This document shows positions 23,458-33,967 of a DNA stretch of 64,000 nt, piece after piece. The DNA lies in contig NC_081410.1 of NCBI RefSeq assembly GCF_030272615.1, positions 570,977,152 through 571,041,151 of the forward strand, written 5' to 3'. Source of the DNA: Cryptomeria japonica. Taxonomy: Eukaryota; Streptophyta; Pinopsida; Cupressales; Cupressaceae. Both the position numbers and the translations under genes were made by a program. The notes beneath the pieces were generated by a model that saw only the letters and a program-made list of their open reading frames with translations, searched no databases and was not told where the DNA came from. Position 1 is the first letter of the stretch, and each line of letters begins with the position of its first letter.

Positions 23458-23540
23458 GGTTGGTGCCCTAAATCCGGGGTTGGTGCTCCTTGGGTTGGTG
23501 CCCTAAATTAGGGGTTGGTGCTCCTTGGGTTGGTGCCCAA
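23458..23540 (+). repeat. Minisatellite in the solo LTR
   Basis: GGGTTGGTGCCCTAAAT and GGGGTTGGTGCTCCTT alternate for about two and a half units of close to 40 bp, downstream of the TATA box in what would be transcribed LTR sequence. Confidence 0.75.
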
Positions 23541-24037
23541 AACATTGTAACAGAGTTTTCATTATGAGGCTGGATTGGAGCAGCAGACTCCAGCAACATT
23601 GCTCATCGAGGTTTTTCCCATCTTGGGTTTTCCTCATACATATTGGTGTTATGTGTTGTCCCCTTGTGTGATTGCATTTGTGTTGGTCTCTCTACTAACT
23701 TGTAAGTCTGCCTTAAGTTAGTTCTATTAACCGATATTCTCACATAGGATAGCTAAAGGAAAAGGTTTGAGAACCACTGATTCAACTCCTCCCCCTCTCA
23801 GTGGTGTATTGTGTCTAACAAAGCCTTTCGATGAAAAGTATGTTTCTTTCTGAGTTATCTACATAAAAATTTATTGAACATCTTACGAGGAGATGAACTC
23901 TTATGTAGAGGGTAAACCTAAACTTGGCTCACCCAGCTATTGGTTCATTTTCTTTTTTGATGAAGGGTATGCATGAATCATCATTTTAAAATATATAAAA
24001 ATTAAAGAAAAGGCAAATTTGTTAACCAACAAATTTT

Positions 24038-24055
24038 TGGTGACTTTGATGGGGA
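24038..24055 (+). other. GypB primer binding site
   Basis: TGGTGACTTTGATGGGGA begins 7 bp after the LTR end. It resembles the Ogre/Tat-type site TGGCGACTCCGCTGGGGA, which I recall as matching tRNA-Arg. GypC has the related TGGTGACTCTACTAGGGA at 63755, which supports the assignment. Confidence 0.7.
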
Positions 24056-24126
24056 GTTGAATAATAAGATTGGTTGCCTAGTTATAGGATACAAATAGTT
24101 CTTGTCAATATTTAAGAGTCTATTCA

Positions 24127-25560
24127 ATGTCGTTAAAATTTTACATTGTAAATAGGTCAGAGCCAAGAATATATACTAGGTCTCAGAGGCATGAAGGAAT
24201 AGTTGACTCTATTTTTCAAGAATTGCAAAACCTAAATTTTCAGCTGTTCTTTTCACCTAAAAGATGAGCAAGAAGTAGACCTCCTTCTCCATTCGCTTCA
24301 CTCCTTGTATCCTCAGTTTGTCAAGCCCTAACCTTGCATGGTGTTTCCTTACCCAATGTAATCAATCCAACACCTCTCAATATCATTCTTCCAATGGCAA
24401 CCAACAATCTTTGGGGGGCCATAGTAGGTCCGTTGAATCTGGGTCTAAATTTGAATGCTTTACCCAAAGGAGCGAGAGACCGCTTGCCTGAATTCAGTGG
24501 TGATGGGAAGGTCACAGTTGATGAACATTTGAATTCAATTAATGTTGCATGAGGTGTAATAGTTGTCCAACATGAAGATGTTGCAGTAAGGTTGTTTGTA
24601 CAAACATTAACTGAAGCAGCTATAGATTGGTTTTATCATTTGCTGAATAGTATAACAACAAACTGGAAAGATTTGAAAACTAGGTTTAAAGTTAGGTTCA
24701 AGGTAGAAGAGGTTGAGAATTCCCTTTTTTTTCAGTTAGCTCAATTAAAAAAATAAATCCTTGAATCTATGAGAGATTTCATGGTTAAATTTGATAAAAT
24801 AGTTCATAAGATTCCTACAAATCAGAAACCTTCAGATGATAACTTGAAATGTTTCTTTATAAATTCTATGCCCTCAGAGATTAGTTTCTTGATTCATAGA
24901 TAAAGAGTTGCAACTCTAAGTCATGTTAAAACACTTGTTATTAAATTAGAGGATGACTTGATCACTGCGGAAAAATGGAAGAGAGAAGTACAAGCGGCCA
25001 ATGCGCAACCCTCTACTTCTTTAGACTGTGTAATTCAAAGACTGATGAATGATGTAATAACACTCAAAAGATAGTTACCCAAGGCTAGTACTTCTTATTC
25101 ACAGCCTTACCAAGACATACCAAGGAGGATTACAAATTAGTCTATGGGAACTAGGAATAAAGCCCTACAACTACCCCTGACTCAACAAAGACTGGCAATT
25201 GAAGCTCCACCACTAAAGGGGAATATGTGGGTTTTTCATCTCGCTGATGATCATGATGGTAATTCTTGTCTAGATATGGGGCGTTATGCTCAGCTAAATG
25301 GTTCTAAAGAGGTTTCAAAAATAAACTAAGTGAAGAAGAATCTTTTAGGCAACCTGGTGACTCTAAGATCCACTTCTTGGAGAGGAGGTGATATATTGGT
25401 TACCTTGGAAGATCCTTCCCATGTTGTACTGACTAGAAATCAATAGAATGTAAAACCTCAGGGTGCTCCCTCATCTTCTATTGTGAATCTTAAAGGTAAG
25501 GACATTGTTTCTAGGCTTCAGATATAGACCTTAAGTACCCTAGTTATTGAAGTCTATAGA
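24127..25560 (+). pseudogene. GypB Gag
   Basis: Start at ATG 24127 (MSLKFYIVNRSEPRIYTRSQ). The choice is supported by GypC, whose gag at 63922 reads YTRSQKREGVIDNYFEEL at the equivalent place. The capsid part has DRLPEFSGDGKVTVDEHLNS, FVQTLTEAAIDWFYHLLN and NWKDLKTRFKVRFKVEEVEN. Stops occur near 24262, 24550, 24754, 24901, 25072 and 25138, all in one frame. No zinc knuckle is visible. It would form the particle for the element RNA. Confidence 0.83.
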
Positions 25561-26362
25561 GACTATAGGTTCATTTGATATTGTAGAGTTTTGTAAATCT
25601 TCTTAGATTCAAATTACACAAGCAGAATACCTTAAATTAAATCCCAAAGAACTAGATAGGCTATTTCAGTTTATAAAAGGAAGTAATCCATTACAAGCTA
25701 ATGTGGTACAATAGTCAGTTAATGCTACATTGTCATCTCAAGGTGATGTGTCAACCCATCCTGTTACTCATGAAGTTATCCCTGAAATAATAGCCCATCA
25801 ACTAATGAAATGCTATATTTTCTTGAATCAAAGCCTGAACCTTTTTATATATATATTTGTTTGTTAATGGTCATAAATTAAACAACTGTATTATAGACTC
25901 AGGTGCCTCACATAATATCATGTCATTTGCAGTAGCTAAAGTTTTGGGATTATCCTTAACAAAAACCTTTGGTAGATGTATTAAATGGACTCCAAACAAA
26001 TACCCTTATTAGGACAGATCAAAGATGCTCAAGTGGTCCTTTCTGCTCATCCAAATAAAAGAATTAAGCTAACCATTTTAATAGATGATATCCCTGCAAG
26101 TTACGTCATGTTATTAAGTAGCACATTTTGTAGAGACTTAGGAGGCGAGATAAAGATGGATTGGTCTCAAGACACCATTCCCATAGGGAAACATCAAGTC
26201 ATTTTGCAGCCTGAACCCAAATCTAAGTTCACCATTTTTCCCTTTGATGATCCAAAGGCTCAAATTTTGTACCATGAATGCCAATTTGGAAATTATATGA
26301 TCTTATCTAATAATGAAGTTGCAGAGAATTTGTCACAACCGGAGGCAGAAGAGAATTTATGA
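25561..26362 (+). pseudogene. GypB protease region
   Basis: After a heavily broken stretch (25561-25840) the retropepsin site reads NCIIDSGASHNIMS with Asp at 25896 (frame 0). A frameshift near 25980 leads to frame 2: MDSKQIPLLGQIKDAQVVLS, IPASYVMLLSSTFCRDLGGE, IKMDWSQDTIPIGKHQV and DDPKAQILYHECQFGNYMIL, ending at TGA 26360. This is the usual protease C-terminal extension of this lineage. It is inactive. Confidence 0.83.
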
Positions 26363-26740
26363 TTGATGGAATTCAATGGAAGTTGTGCAGCATCATGTTC
26401 TAGGGTTGGGGTAGTTCTCATTCTGGCCTCTGGCAGAAACATCCCTTTCTCTTTTAAACTAGAATTCAAGAATACAAATAATACCGTCGAATATGAGGCC
26501 TTATTGTTAGGATTAGCTGAAGCTAAAAAAAATGGGAGTAAAGCTTCTGTAATTTAAGGGAGATGCAGAGTTGATTGTGAAACATGTCAGAGAATTGTTC
26601 AATGTGAAGAATGAGAGTTTTAAGCATTACCAAAATAGAGTTTAGGTTGAAATTGAAGGTTTTGATGCATTTTCTATTGAAGCCATTCCTATAGAACAAA
26701 AATCTCAAGCCGATTCTTTAGCAGTGTCGGCTTTTCTATT
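26363..26740 (+). pseudogene. GypB archaeal-type RNase H domain, N-terminal to RT
   Basis: An extra RNase H fold placed between protease and RT. The first strand is MEFNGSCAASCSRVGVVL, where the catalytic Asp of the usual F-D-G-S is Asn (26375). The Glu is in NNTVEYEALLLGLAEAKK. After a frameshift near 26553 the second Asp is in KGDAELIVKHV (26556) and the last in SQADSLAVSAFLL (near 26710). The motif order and N-x-x-x-E-Y-E-A-L helix fit the archaeal-type RNase H known from Tat elements, where I recall it normally lying after RT. The canonical RNase H is also present downstream, so this is a dual-RNase H element. Confidence 0.8.
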
Positions 26741-28000
26741 GATTCTTCATCCTAAGTTTACAAATGATACCTATCAAGTGGAATTGATATATCGACCTAG
26801 TGTACCTAATAATTTTGAATTTTGGCAGGTCTTCAAGAATGACAAATAAATCAACAACTTCTTGCATTGCGAACAAACATTCGCTACCACCTTCTTTGAA
26901 GGATTAGATGTCAAATGTATGGAGTTTTTGTCAAAGCGGGGTCAAGAAATGAATGATGGGGTAATACAGTTAAAAGGGAATAAGATTCCTAAAGGGTTGG
27001 TCTCTTTAGAATGTCTCTTTGATCATCATGATGCCTATAAGAAGAGAAAAGATGAACAAATTCTTGTAGTCCAAGATGCTAGTGGTTATGAAATAGTTAA
27101 TATTGGAACTGAGGAAGATCCCAAGTACATAAATCTAGGAAAATGTTGCACACCTACATAGAAAGAAAGGTTCATCACTCTTCTATTGGAATACAAAGAC
27201 ATTTTTTCTTGGTGTTATGATGACTTGAAGAACTTGAAGGAAGGAAAATTTCAACATCACATTCCTTTGAAGCCTAGAATGAGTCCTTTCTGGTAGAAAA
27301 TTATAAATTTTAACCCCAAAGTCGCTGAAGCTATATTTCAAGAGGTAGACAAAATGTTGAAAGCCAAAATCATATATCCTATTCACCATTCTACCTAGAT
27401 AGCCAACATTTTCCCCATCCATAAGAAAAATGGAGAGATAAGAATTTGTGTGGACTTTAGGAATTTCAATCAGGCCAGTCTGAAAGATAATTACCCATTA
27501 CCTGCTATGGATCATATTTTGCAAACAGTCTCAGGTTCAAAAATGATGTCTATGCTTGATGGCCTTTTTGGTTATAATCAGATCAGTGTCTTAAAAAGTG
27601 ACTAGCATAAAACTACTTTCATCACTCCCTGGGGTACTTTCACATACAATAGGATGCCATTTGGTCTGATAAATGTAGGGGTGACTTTCCAAAGGGCTTT
27701 GGACTTATCTTTCAGTCATCTGAAAGATCAAATAATTGTTGTATACCTTGATGACCTAACTGTCATCTCGAAGAGGAGAAAGCATCACCTAAGAGACTTG
27801 AGGCAAGTATTGCAAAGGTGTCAGGAACATGGAGTGTCGTTGAACCCAGAGAAGTCAGTGTTCAGGGTTACAGAAGGTAAATTACTTGGCCACATCATCT
27901 CTAAAGAAGGAGTTAGAGTAGATCCTGAGAGAGTAAAGACAATTTAGCAGTTAAGTTTTCCATCGAATAGAAATGCAGTCAGGTCTTTCTTTGGGCAGGT
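26741..28000 (+). pseudogene. GypB reverse transcriptase
   Basis: A linker with YQVELIYRPSVPNNFEFWQV and NKIPKGLVSLECLFDHHDAY leads into RT, all in frame 0. RT motifs: IANIFPIHKKNGEIRICVDF, KDNYPLPAMDHILQTVSGSK, MLDGLFGYNQISV, PWGTFTYNRMPFGLINVGVT and the intact catalytic box VVYLDDLTVISKR (about 27743-27754). Then LLGHIISKEGVRVDPERVKT. Stops near 26848, 27159, 27294, 27397, 27604 and 27945, but no frameshift over 1.2 kb. Confidence 0.92.
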
Positions 28001-28590
28001 AAATTTCCTTAGGAGATTTGTTCCAGATTTTGCAAAAATCACTAGGTACATTGTAAACCTAATGAGTGAAAAGAAAGTATTCAAATGGAGTGAAGAGGGA
28101 AAGGAAGCATTTGAATCAATAAAGGAAGCTATTGCTCAAGCACCTATTCTTGTTAATCCAAATTTTAAGAAAGATTTTATCATCTATTGTTATGCTTCGG
28201 AACATACCATGTCAGGGATTTTGTAACAAAATAATGAAGAAAATGAAGAAGTTTTGATATCCTTCATGAGTGATCCCCTTAAGAATAATGAATTGAAATA
28301 TTCCCTAATGGAAAAACAAGCGTATGTAGTCATGAAAGCTGTAAAACAATTTAGGTACTATATTCCTCATTCTCACGCAGTAGTCTATGTGCCACATTCT
28401 CCTGTCAAGAGCATTTTAATACAACGGAATATAGGAATGAAAAATAGAGCCTCATGGGTGTCTAAGATGCAGGAGTTTAACTTGGATATTAAATCGACAA
28501 AATTAGTGAGGGGACAAGGCCTGTGTAAGTTGATTACAAAAAGTAAGAATGAAATGACTGAGGAACTGCCCTTAGTCTTATTTGTTGGAC
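28001..28590 (+). pseudogene. GypB RNase H (gypsy type)
   Basis: FLRRFVPDFAKITRYIVNLM marks the connection to RNase H. FIIYCYASEHTMSGIL is the first strand, with the catalytic Asp of T-D-A-S replaced by Tyr (C-Y-A-S). A TAA follows at about 28226. The rest is EKQAYVVMKAVKQFRYYIPH and VYVPHSPVKSIL, where the Asp of T-D-H is also lost. The domain is therefore doubly inactivated. Frame 0 continues from RT. Confidence 0.85.
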
Positions 28591-29852
28591 TTCCAGATTC
28601 TTGGTTTGTAGACATTGCATATTACTTAACTTATGGGGACTGTCTAATAGATCTCTCTCCAAGAGAAAAATGGAATCTGAGACTAAATACTACCAAATAT
28701 GTTATTTTTGATGATGTATTATACAAAAAGGGGTTGGATGGAAATTTCCTACACTGTGTGGATAAGTCACTTCAAGAGTCACTATTGAAGAGCTTTCATG
28801 ATGAAGCCTATGGTGGTCATATTTCATCAACAGTAATTGCCTACAAAATCTTGAGAAATTGTTATTATTGGCTAGGTATGTGTAAGGATGCATACGCTTG
28901 GGTAGCTAAGTGTGAAAAATGTAAGTTATTTAGAGGGAAGCCACAACTTGGAGCATTACCTCTTAGACTGGTAGTTATTGATGAACCATTCAAACAATGG
29001 GGTTTAGATTTTATAGGTCCCTTGTCACCTACCTCAAGTGCTGGACATACACACATACTGACAGCCAGAGATTACTTCACCAAATTGGTTGAAGTTATTC
29101 TAGTGTGGAAGACAACCTCTGAGCTCGTTTGTAATTTTCTTAAAGAAAATACTCTGGTTAGATTTGGAGTTCCTCAAAAAATTATGGCTGATAATGCAAC
29201 CAACTTCTCTTCTGTAGAGATTTCATTATTTTGTTATGATCATGGGATATCTCTTTCCCACTCTTCATATTATTATCCTCAGGGTAACAACCAGGAATAG
29301 TCAAGTAATAAAAATATGATAAATATTATGAAGAAGTTGGTGAGTAAAAATTTCAAAGACTGGCACAAAAGATTGTATGAAGCTCTTTGGGAAGATCACA
29401 CATCTCCAAAAAGAGATATAGGGATGTCACCTTTTGAGCTAGTGTACGGCATGGGGGCTCAAGTGTCACTTCCCTTAGAGCTTGCAGCTTCAAAGTTACA
29501 GACTGTTATTGAAGATGTATATTTTCAAGATTCTCTAGAGAAGAGGATTATTTATTTGATGAGGATTGATGAAGAAAGGGATAAATTAGTTGATCGGATT
29601 ACAAAACATCAAATAAGGGTTAAGAAAATATTTCACAAGAGAGCCAGGCCATGAAAATTCATGCTGGGTGATCAAGTTCTTCTTTGCGACAGAAGAAGAG
29701 AACCAAAAGGTGCACATGCAAAGTTCAAATCATTGTGGAAAGGACCATTTGCAATTCAAGAGGTAAAAGGCCCTAATTCTTTCAAGCTAGAATATTAGGA
29801 TGGTACTGTTCTTCCCCTGACCTATAATGGGTAGGATCTGAAGTTATATTAA
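28591..29852 (+). pseudogene. GypB integrase
   Basis: Zinc-finger region FHDEAYGGHISSTVIAYKIL to AWVAKCEKCKLFRGKP. Core: QWGLDFIGPLSP (first Asp near 29005), IMADNATNFSS (second Asp near 29189), and QGNNQE followed by TAG at 29298-29300 where the catalytic Glu would be. The C-terminal part begins WHKRLYEALWEDHTSPKRDI, then SPFELVYGMGAQVSLPLELA and the end-domain FKSLWKGPFAIQEVKGPNSF. No chromodomain. Stops also at about 29652, 29797 and 29833. Confidence 0.92.
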
Positions 29853-30029
29853 TTATAAGAAGGAGTCCCCTGCAAGTCTTATACATAAGTTTTCTTGCGT
29901 TTAGTTTGTTGTTTCGGTTCCGTTTTTTTGTCTATTTTGGTCTTTTTGATTTAAGGCTCATTTGCAAAACCAGAGATCCTGAGGTTCATGTCTTGGTCCC
30001 TTATTGTCCTAGTCCTAGGTCAGAGCCAA
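29853..30029 (+). other. GypB 3' untranslated region
   Basis: Pyrimidine-rich sequence between integrase and the 3' LTR. No clear polypurine tract is recognised; CTAGGTCAGAGCCAA directly precedes the LTR. No ORF. Confidence 0.6.
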
Positions 30030-32311
30030 TATTAGCCCTCCCTATTTTCATTTAAAATTTTAAATTCAAAGGTCTCCTTTTTAGTGTTATTTCCCTTTTG
30101 GTCATGTATTTCTTCTTTTTGAACCCGAGTCTTTAAACCTTTTCTAAGTTCAAAGTTCAAAGTGCGCTATAAATAATTTTCTTAGTGGCTTTGTTTTATG
30201 GTAAAAGCAAGTGCTTTATTGAAATTGGTATTGAAATTGAACCTTTGAACCTCTTTGGTTCAAGGTTCAAGGTTCAAAGTCAGTAATGTGTTGGTTTTGT
30301 CTTTACTCATTCATTGTTCTTTGTTTTGTCGCGTAGTTTGTGTTATGTGTTGCTCTGTGTCATTTCTCAAAATTGAACTTGAACCTTTGAACCTCTTGGT
30401 TTTTGGTTCAAGGTTCAAAGTTTGAAGTTCCATGTATAATTGACACATGCATCATGAAGTGAATGTGGTAGCAAAAAAAGAGATTATTCTAGGGAATTCA
30501 AAATGTTAGTTTCTAAATTATGACAAGCAAACATGATAATTCATGAGTCATGTGATGGAATGACTCAAAATTAAATGCATGTCGGTTATACATCAAATCA
30601 GGCATCAGCTCATAGGAACTTATTTAATTAGTATAACTAGCTAAGTTTTGAGTGTGATTTTGTCCATTTTTGTTACAAAAGCTAGCAATTGTTTCTAGAA
30701 TCTTCTTAGTAGCCATGCAAGAGAGGAAAATTGGAGGTATTGTATCTACATTCTAAAGGTTTTTGAGAATTTTCTGTCGAGATTAGGTTTGTGTCAGTCA
30801 TTCTCTCTTTTGTTGTACTTACATGTTCTGGAAGCTAGTTGTTGTTCGTTCCCCTTTGCTATGAATAAGAATTCATTTCATTACTGAAATTGTTTGATTA
30901 AAATGAGAGGGGCCATTATGAGGTCAACTCTGCCAAAATTGGGCCACACTTCTTGCTTAGTTAGTTCTCTTCCAGAAATGGGGGATACTTCATTAGTGTA
31001 GGCGAACCTCTCCGATTTTCTTGAGAGAGCTAAAAACCCAGCTCAAAATTCTTTGATGGAGAAAATTGTGAAGAGTGGTTTGGTTGAGGCCGCTGCATTT
31101 CCCATCACGACACCATGCCCAGAGTTAGTATTTGAATGTATGAACCGGTATTGATGTGAAGCACAGGTGTATCAAAAACATTAATGGTGAAGTGCTATTA
31201 AAAATACATAGAGAGAGCATAATGGAAGCTATGAGCATACCTTATAAGGAGCCATATGAAGACTGGACTATTGGCACTTCATACTCCTTCTTTTCTGAGA
31301 AGAAGAGTGCTTTTAAAAGTGTGATTTCCAGGAATTGTTTACTGAAGATTCAAAAGGGGGGTTCCAAGTTACCAAGGCCATCTACTAGAGAGCACTTCAT
31401 AAGAAAGGTGTGGGAAATTGTAGTTATGTTGAATAAGCTAAAAGGAAATGCCCATACCTTTTACTAGGAAGACTAGATGTATTTCTACATCCAATTCATG
31501 CTGAATGGAAGCACTTACCTAGATTGGGGGTAGGTTGTTACACATAGATTGCATGAGAGTCTAAACAGGTTTGCAAGAATGAGTGGTTTCTATATGTCTT
31601 CATATTTTTTTTATATGCTTTCTTGTACCCGGAATTGGATTGGCTTGCATCATGACCCTTGGATTGATCGAATATGGGTATATGAATATCACTCTCACCT
31701 ACAGGAACAAAGATATGCAGAAAATTTCATGAGATGGAATGACATTTTTGCAGGAAGATTGGTTTATGAATTGTAGGGAAATACAAATAAGAGGTTGTCA
31801 ACAGAAGCCATGGAATTCATTGGTATTTATGGTAGTTTCTTTATCCAAATCCCTCAGTTCACATATATTAGAATTGACGGCTTTCAAGATGAACCTTTTA
31901 GGTTACCCAGGTATTTTCTAGATAGCTATGAATTGAAGTTAGTTGACAACTAGCTTAGATTGATAAGAAAAGTGGAGGGAAGTCCAAGTTGGTCTTTCCA
32001 GTAGAACTTGGACACTATAGTTGTGCATCAATTTCAGATGCCTTGAACCTTGAACTTGAACTCAAGAAGTTCAATTTGTAATTATATGTTGCCAGATATA
32101 AATTTGATAGTTGAGGATTTTCTATAAATAGCTTAGTTGTGGATAATGGTTTTCGACATGAACCTTAGTTGGAGGATTATTGGGAGAATTGTGCTAATGA
32201 GTTTAAAGTTAGAAGAGGGCTATGGTCAAGATTCATGGTTCAATAAATTGTAACAATGGGCTTATCCATGAATGTTTCTGATGTACAAGAAGATGAAAAT
32301 GAGAAATTTGT
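30030..32311 (+). repeat. GypB 3' LTR, proximal part
   Basis: Matches 16828-19140 of the 5' LTR from the start to the CACTA insertion, including the heptamer array (30118-30428). Ends with TGT (32309-32311), the left copy of the CACTA target duplication. Confidence 0.92.
30903..32311 (+). pseudogene. LTR-embedded ORF, N-terminal part of 3' LTR copy
   Basis: Second copy of the ORF at 17723. It begins at ATG 30903, shifts frame near 31150 by a one-base insertion, and continues in frame 1 (GEVLLKIHRESIMEAMSIPY, SGFYMSSYFFYMLSCTRNW). Several stops of the 5' copy are sense codons here (for example KIHRES against KIQ-stop-E), which shows those stops arose after insertion. The early TAG after GDTSL and the TGA near 32113 are shared. 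The C-terminal half is at 49960-51560. Confidence 0.75.
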
Positions 32312-33967
32312 CACTAGTACATTCGGAGCTCATTTTTGACGGTCATTTGTCAGGACTGCGATGAATTTTCATCGGAGTGCCGACAAAATCAATCATCAAA
32401 AACTCAGCATCAGATTGGTCGACGATGCCATGCCCGTAAAAAATTCAACAATCTAATGGACTCTGCTGATGGTCAAAGAAGTCATTGGAATCAATAGATT
32501 TCATTGCAAAGTTGATGGCGATTTGGAACTTTGCACCGACGGTGATGCTATTTATCTGATGCTTATGTCGTCGATCCATTCAGAGACATCAACGACCATC
32601 CGACTACGAAGTGCCATCGCACGTACAACATCCTCATCAGATGTTTGTGTCATTTGAGTCGAAAGTGCGATGACTCCAAAATATTTCAATGACGAGAACG
32701 TCGTATGTTCACTGATTACATCGTCGATCGAAAGCTTGGTATTTGTCATAATTCCGACAATGATAATTTTCATCAAAAAAAAAAATTATTATCGATGAGA
32801 CCCAGCGATGTCTCATCGATATAAAAGAGCCATCGAAGGAAGGAAACGTCGATGAATTCTAGAAAAGACTCACTAAAGATAATAACTTCATCGACAAAAG
32901 ATATCGAAGAAAGTAGAGAGGGTCTTGATGGATGGGAAAAGTTCTTGAGGAAATAATACTATCGATACAACATAAAAAGGACCCACCAAAAGGAGCATTT
33001 TCATCGAAAGAATAATATCGATCAGAATTCAAAAGGTATCGATGAGACCTAGCGATGTCTCATTGATATAAAAGAGCCATCAAAGGAAGGAAATGCTGAT
33101 GAATTCCAGAAAGGACTCACCAAAGATAATAACTTCATCGACAAAAGATATCGAAGAAAGAAGAGAGGGTCTTCATCGACAGGAAAAGTTCTTGAGGAAA
33201 TAATACTATCGGTGCAACATAAAAAGTACCCATCAAAAGGAGCATTTTCATTGAAATAATAATATCAATCAAACAAAAGGAAGCTACATTGATAAAAGAT
33301 ATCGATGAGGATATAGGTTTTGAGGAGGTTAAAAGGCATGTTCTCGATATGCATGGTTTTGCCGATGTAACTTTATCGGTGAAGAACGATAAGGGAAAAT
33401 AAAGAAAAGCTTCGGTGAGATAATAGACTCATTCATCGATAGGGGCATTGTGATATCAATGAAATAAGTATTTCAATGGAAAAATAAAGGACACCAAAGC
33501 CCAAGGTTTCTTTGACATAAGACCTGATGGATATCAGATATGTTTCAATGAGGAGACAACCATACTGACCGAATATAGTATTTTGATGAAGGGAAAAAAT
33601 ACTTGATCGAAGTAATATTTGAAACAAAAGTATTCTCGATAGAAACAAAGAGATCGATGGACTAAAGAAACAAATGATCGAAAGACATATCCTCATTGAA
33701 ATGATTATTGATTGCTGCAAAAATTAGAAACAAATCCCATGGAAGGTCACATCGCCATTAAATTTGAACGTGTGTCTGAGTGACCGTTGTCCAAACCGCC
33801 ATTACTAACTGATTAAATATGCCATAAGTAGTGGATCAACATCAAAGGACACAACATTAAGGAATTCATAGGTGACAAACTGAAAGTAGGAATTGGGCGA
33901 ATTCATAGATAAAGCTTGGTAACTCCAAGTAAGTTGTTTGCATACAGACCTATTTTTTAAAATTCAA
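32312..33967. repeat. CACTA left terminal region with ATCGAT-rich repeats
   Basis: Begins at the terminal repeat and is rich in CATCGA/TCGATG motifs of either strand. A roughly 245-bp unit is tandemly duplicated (32791-33037 and 33038-33280), starting ATCGATGAGACC and containing ATAACTTCATCGACAAAAGA. These are probable subterminal transposase-binding repeats, by analogy with En/Spm. No convincing ORF. Confidence 0.75.

Larger units (their letters stand above)
21486..23820 (+). mobile_element. Copia-type solo LTR (2335 bp) inside the GypB LTR
   Basis: Starts TATTGGCATTGTGTTGTCAT (first dinucleotide TA, presumably from TG) and ends CTCAGTGGTGTATTGTGTCTAACA. It is flanked by identical AAGCC at 21481-21485 and 23821-23825. 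The GypB 3' LTR keeps the empty site (GTGAAAGCCTTTC near 52301). It carries TATATATATG at 22954, the conserved block GAGGTTTTTCCCATCTTGGG near 23609, and the C-rich end typical of copia LTRs. No internal domain or second LTR is present, so it arose by LTR-LTR recombination (inference). Confidence 0.9.
16828..24031 (+). repeat. GypB 5' LTR (4.86 kb plus a nested 2.3-kb solo LTR)
   Basis: Starts TGTTAGCCCTCCCTAATTTC and ends AAATTTGTTAACCAACA just before the primer site. It contains, in order, a heptamer-rich segment, a leader, a roughly 1019-codon broken ORF, an AT-rich segment with TATTTATATGG near 21019 (conserved as CTTTATATGG near 51842), and the solo LTR insertion. It is unusually long for an LTR. 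All parts recur in the 3' LTR. Confidence 0.92.

Noticed and set aside
32469-32776. ORFs in the CACTA left terminal region
   Set aside because: They lie in subterminal repeat sequence on both strands with no protein similarity.
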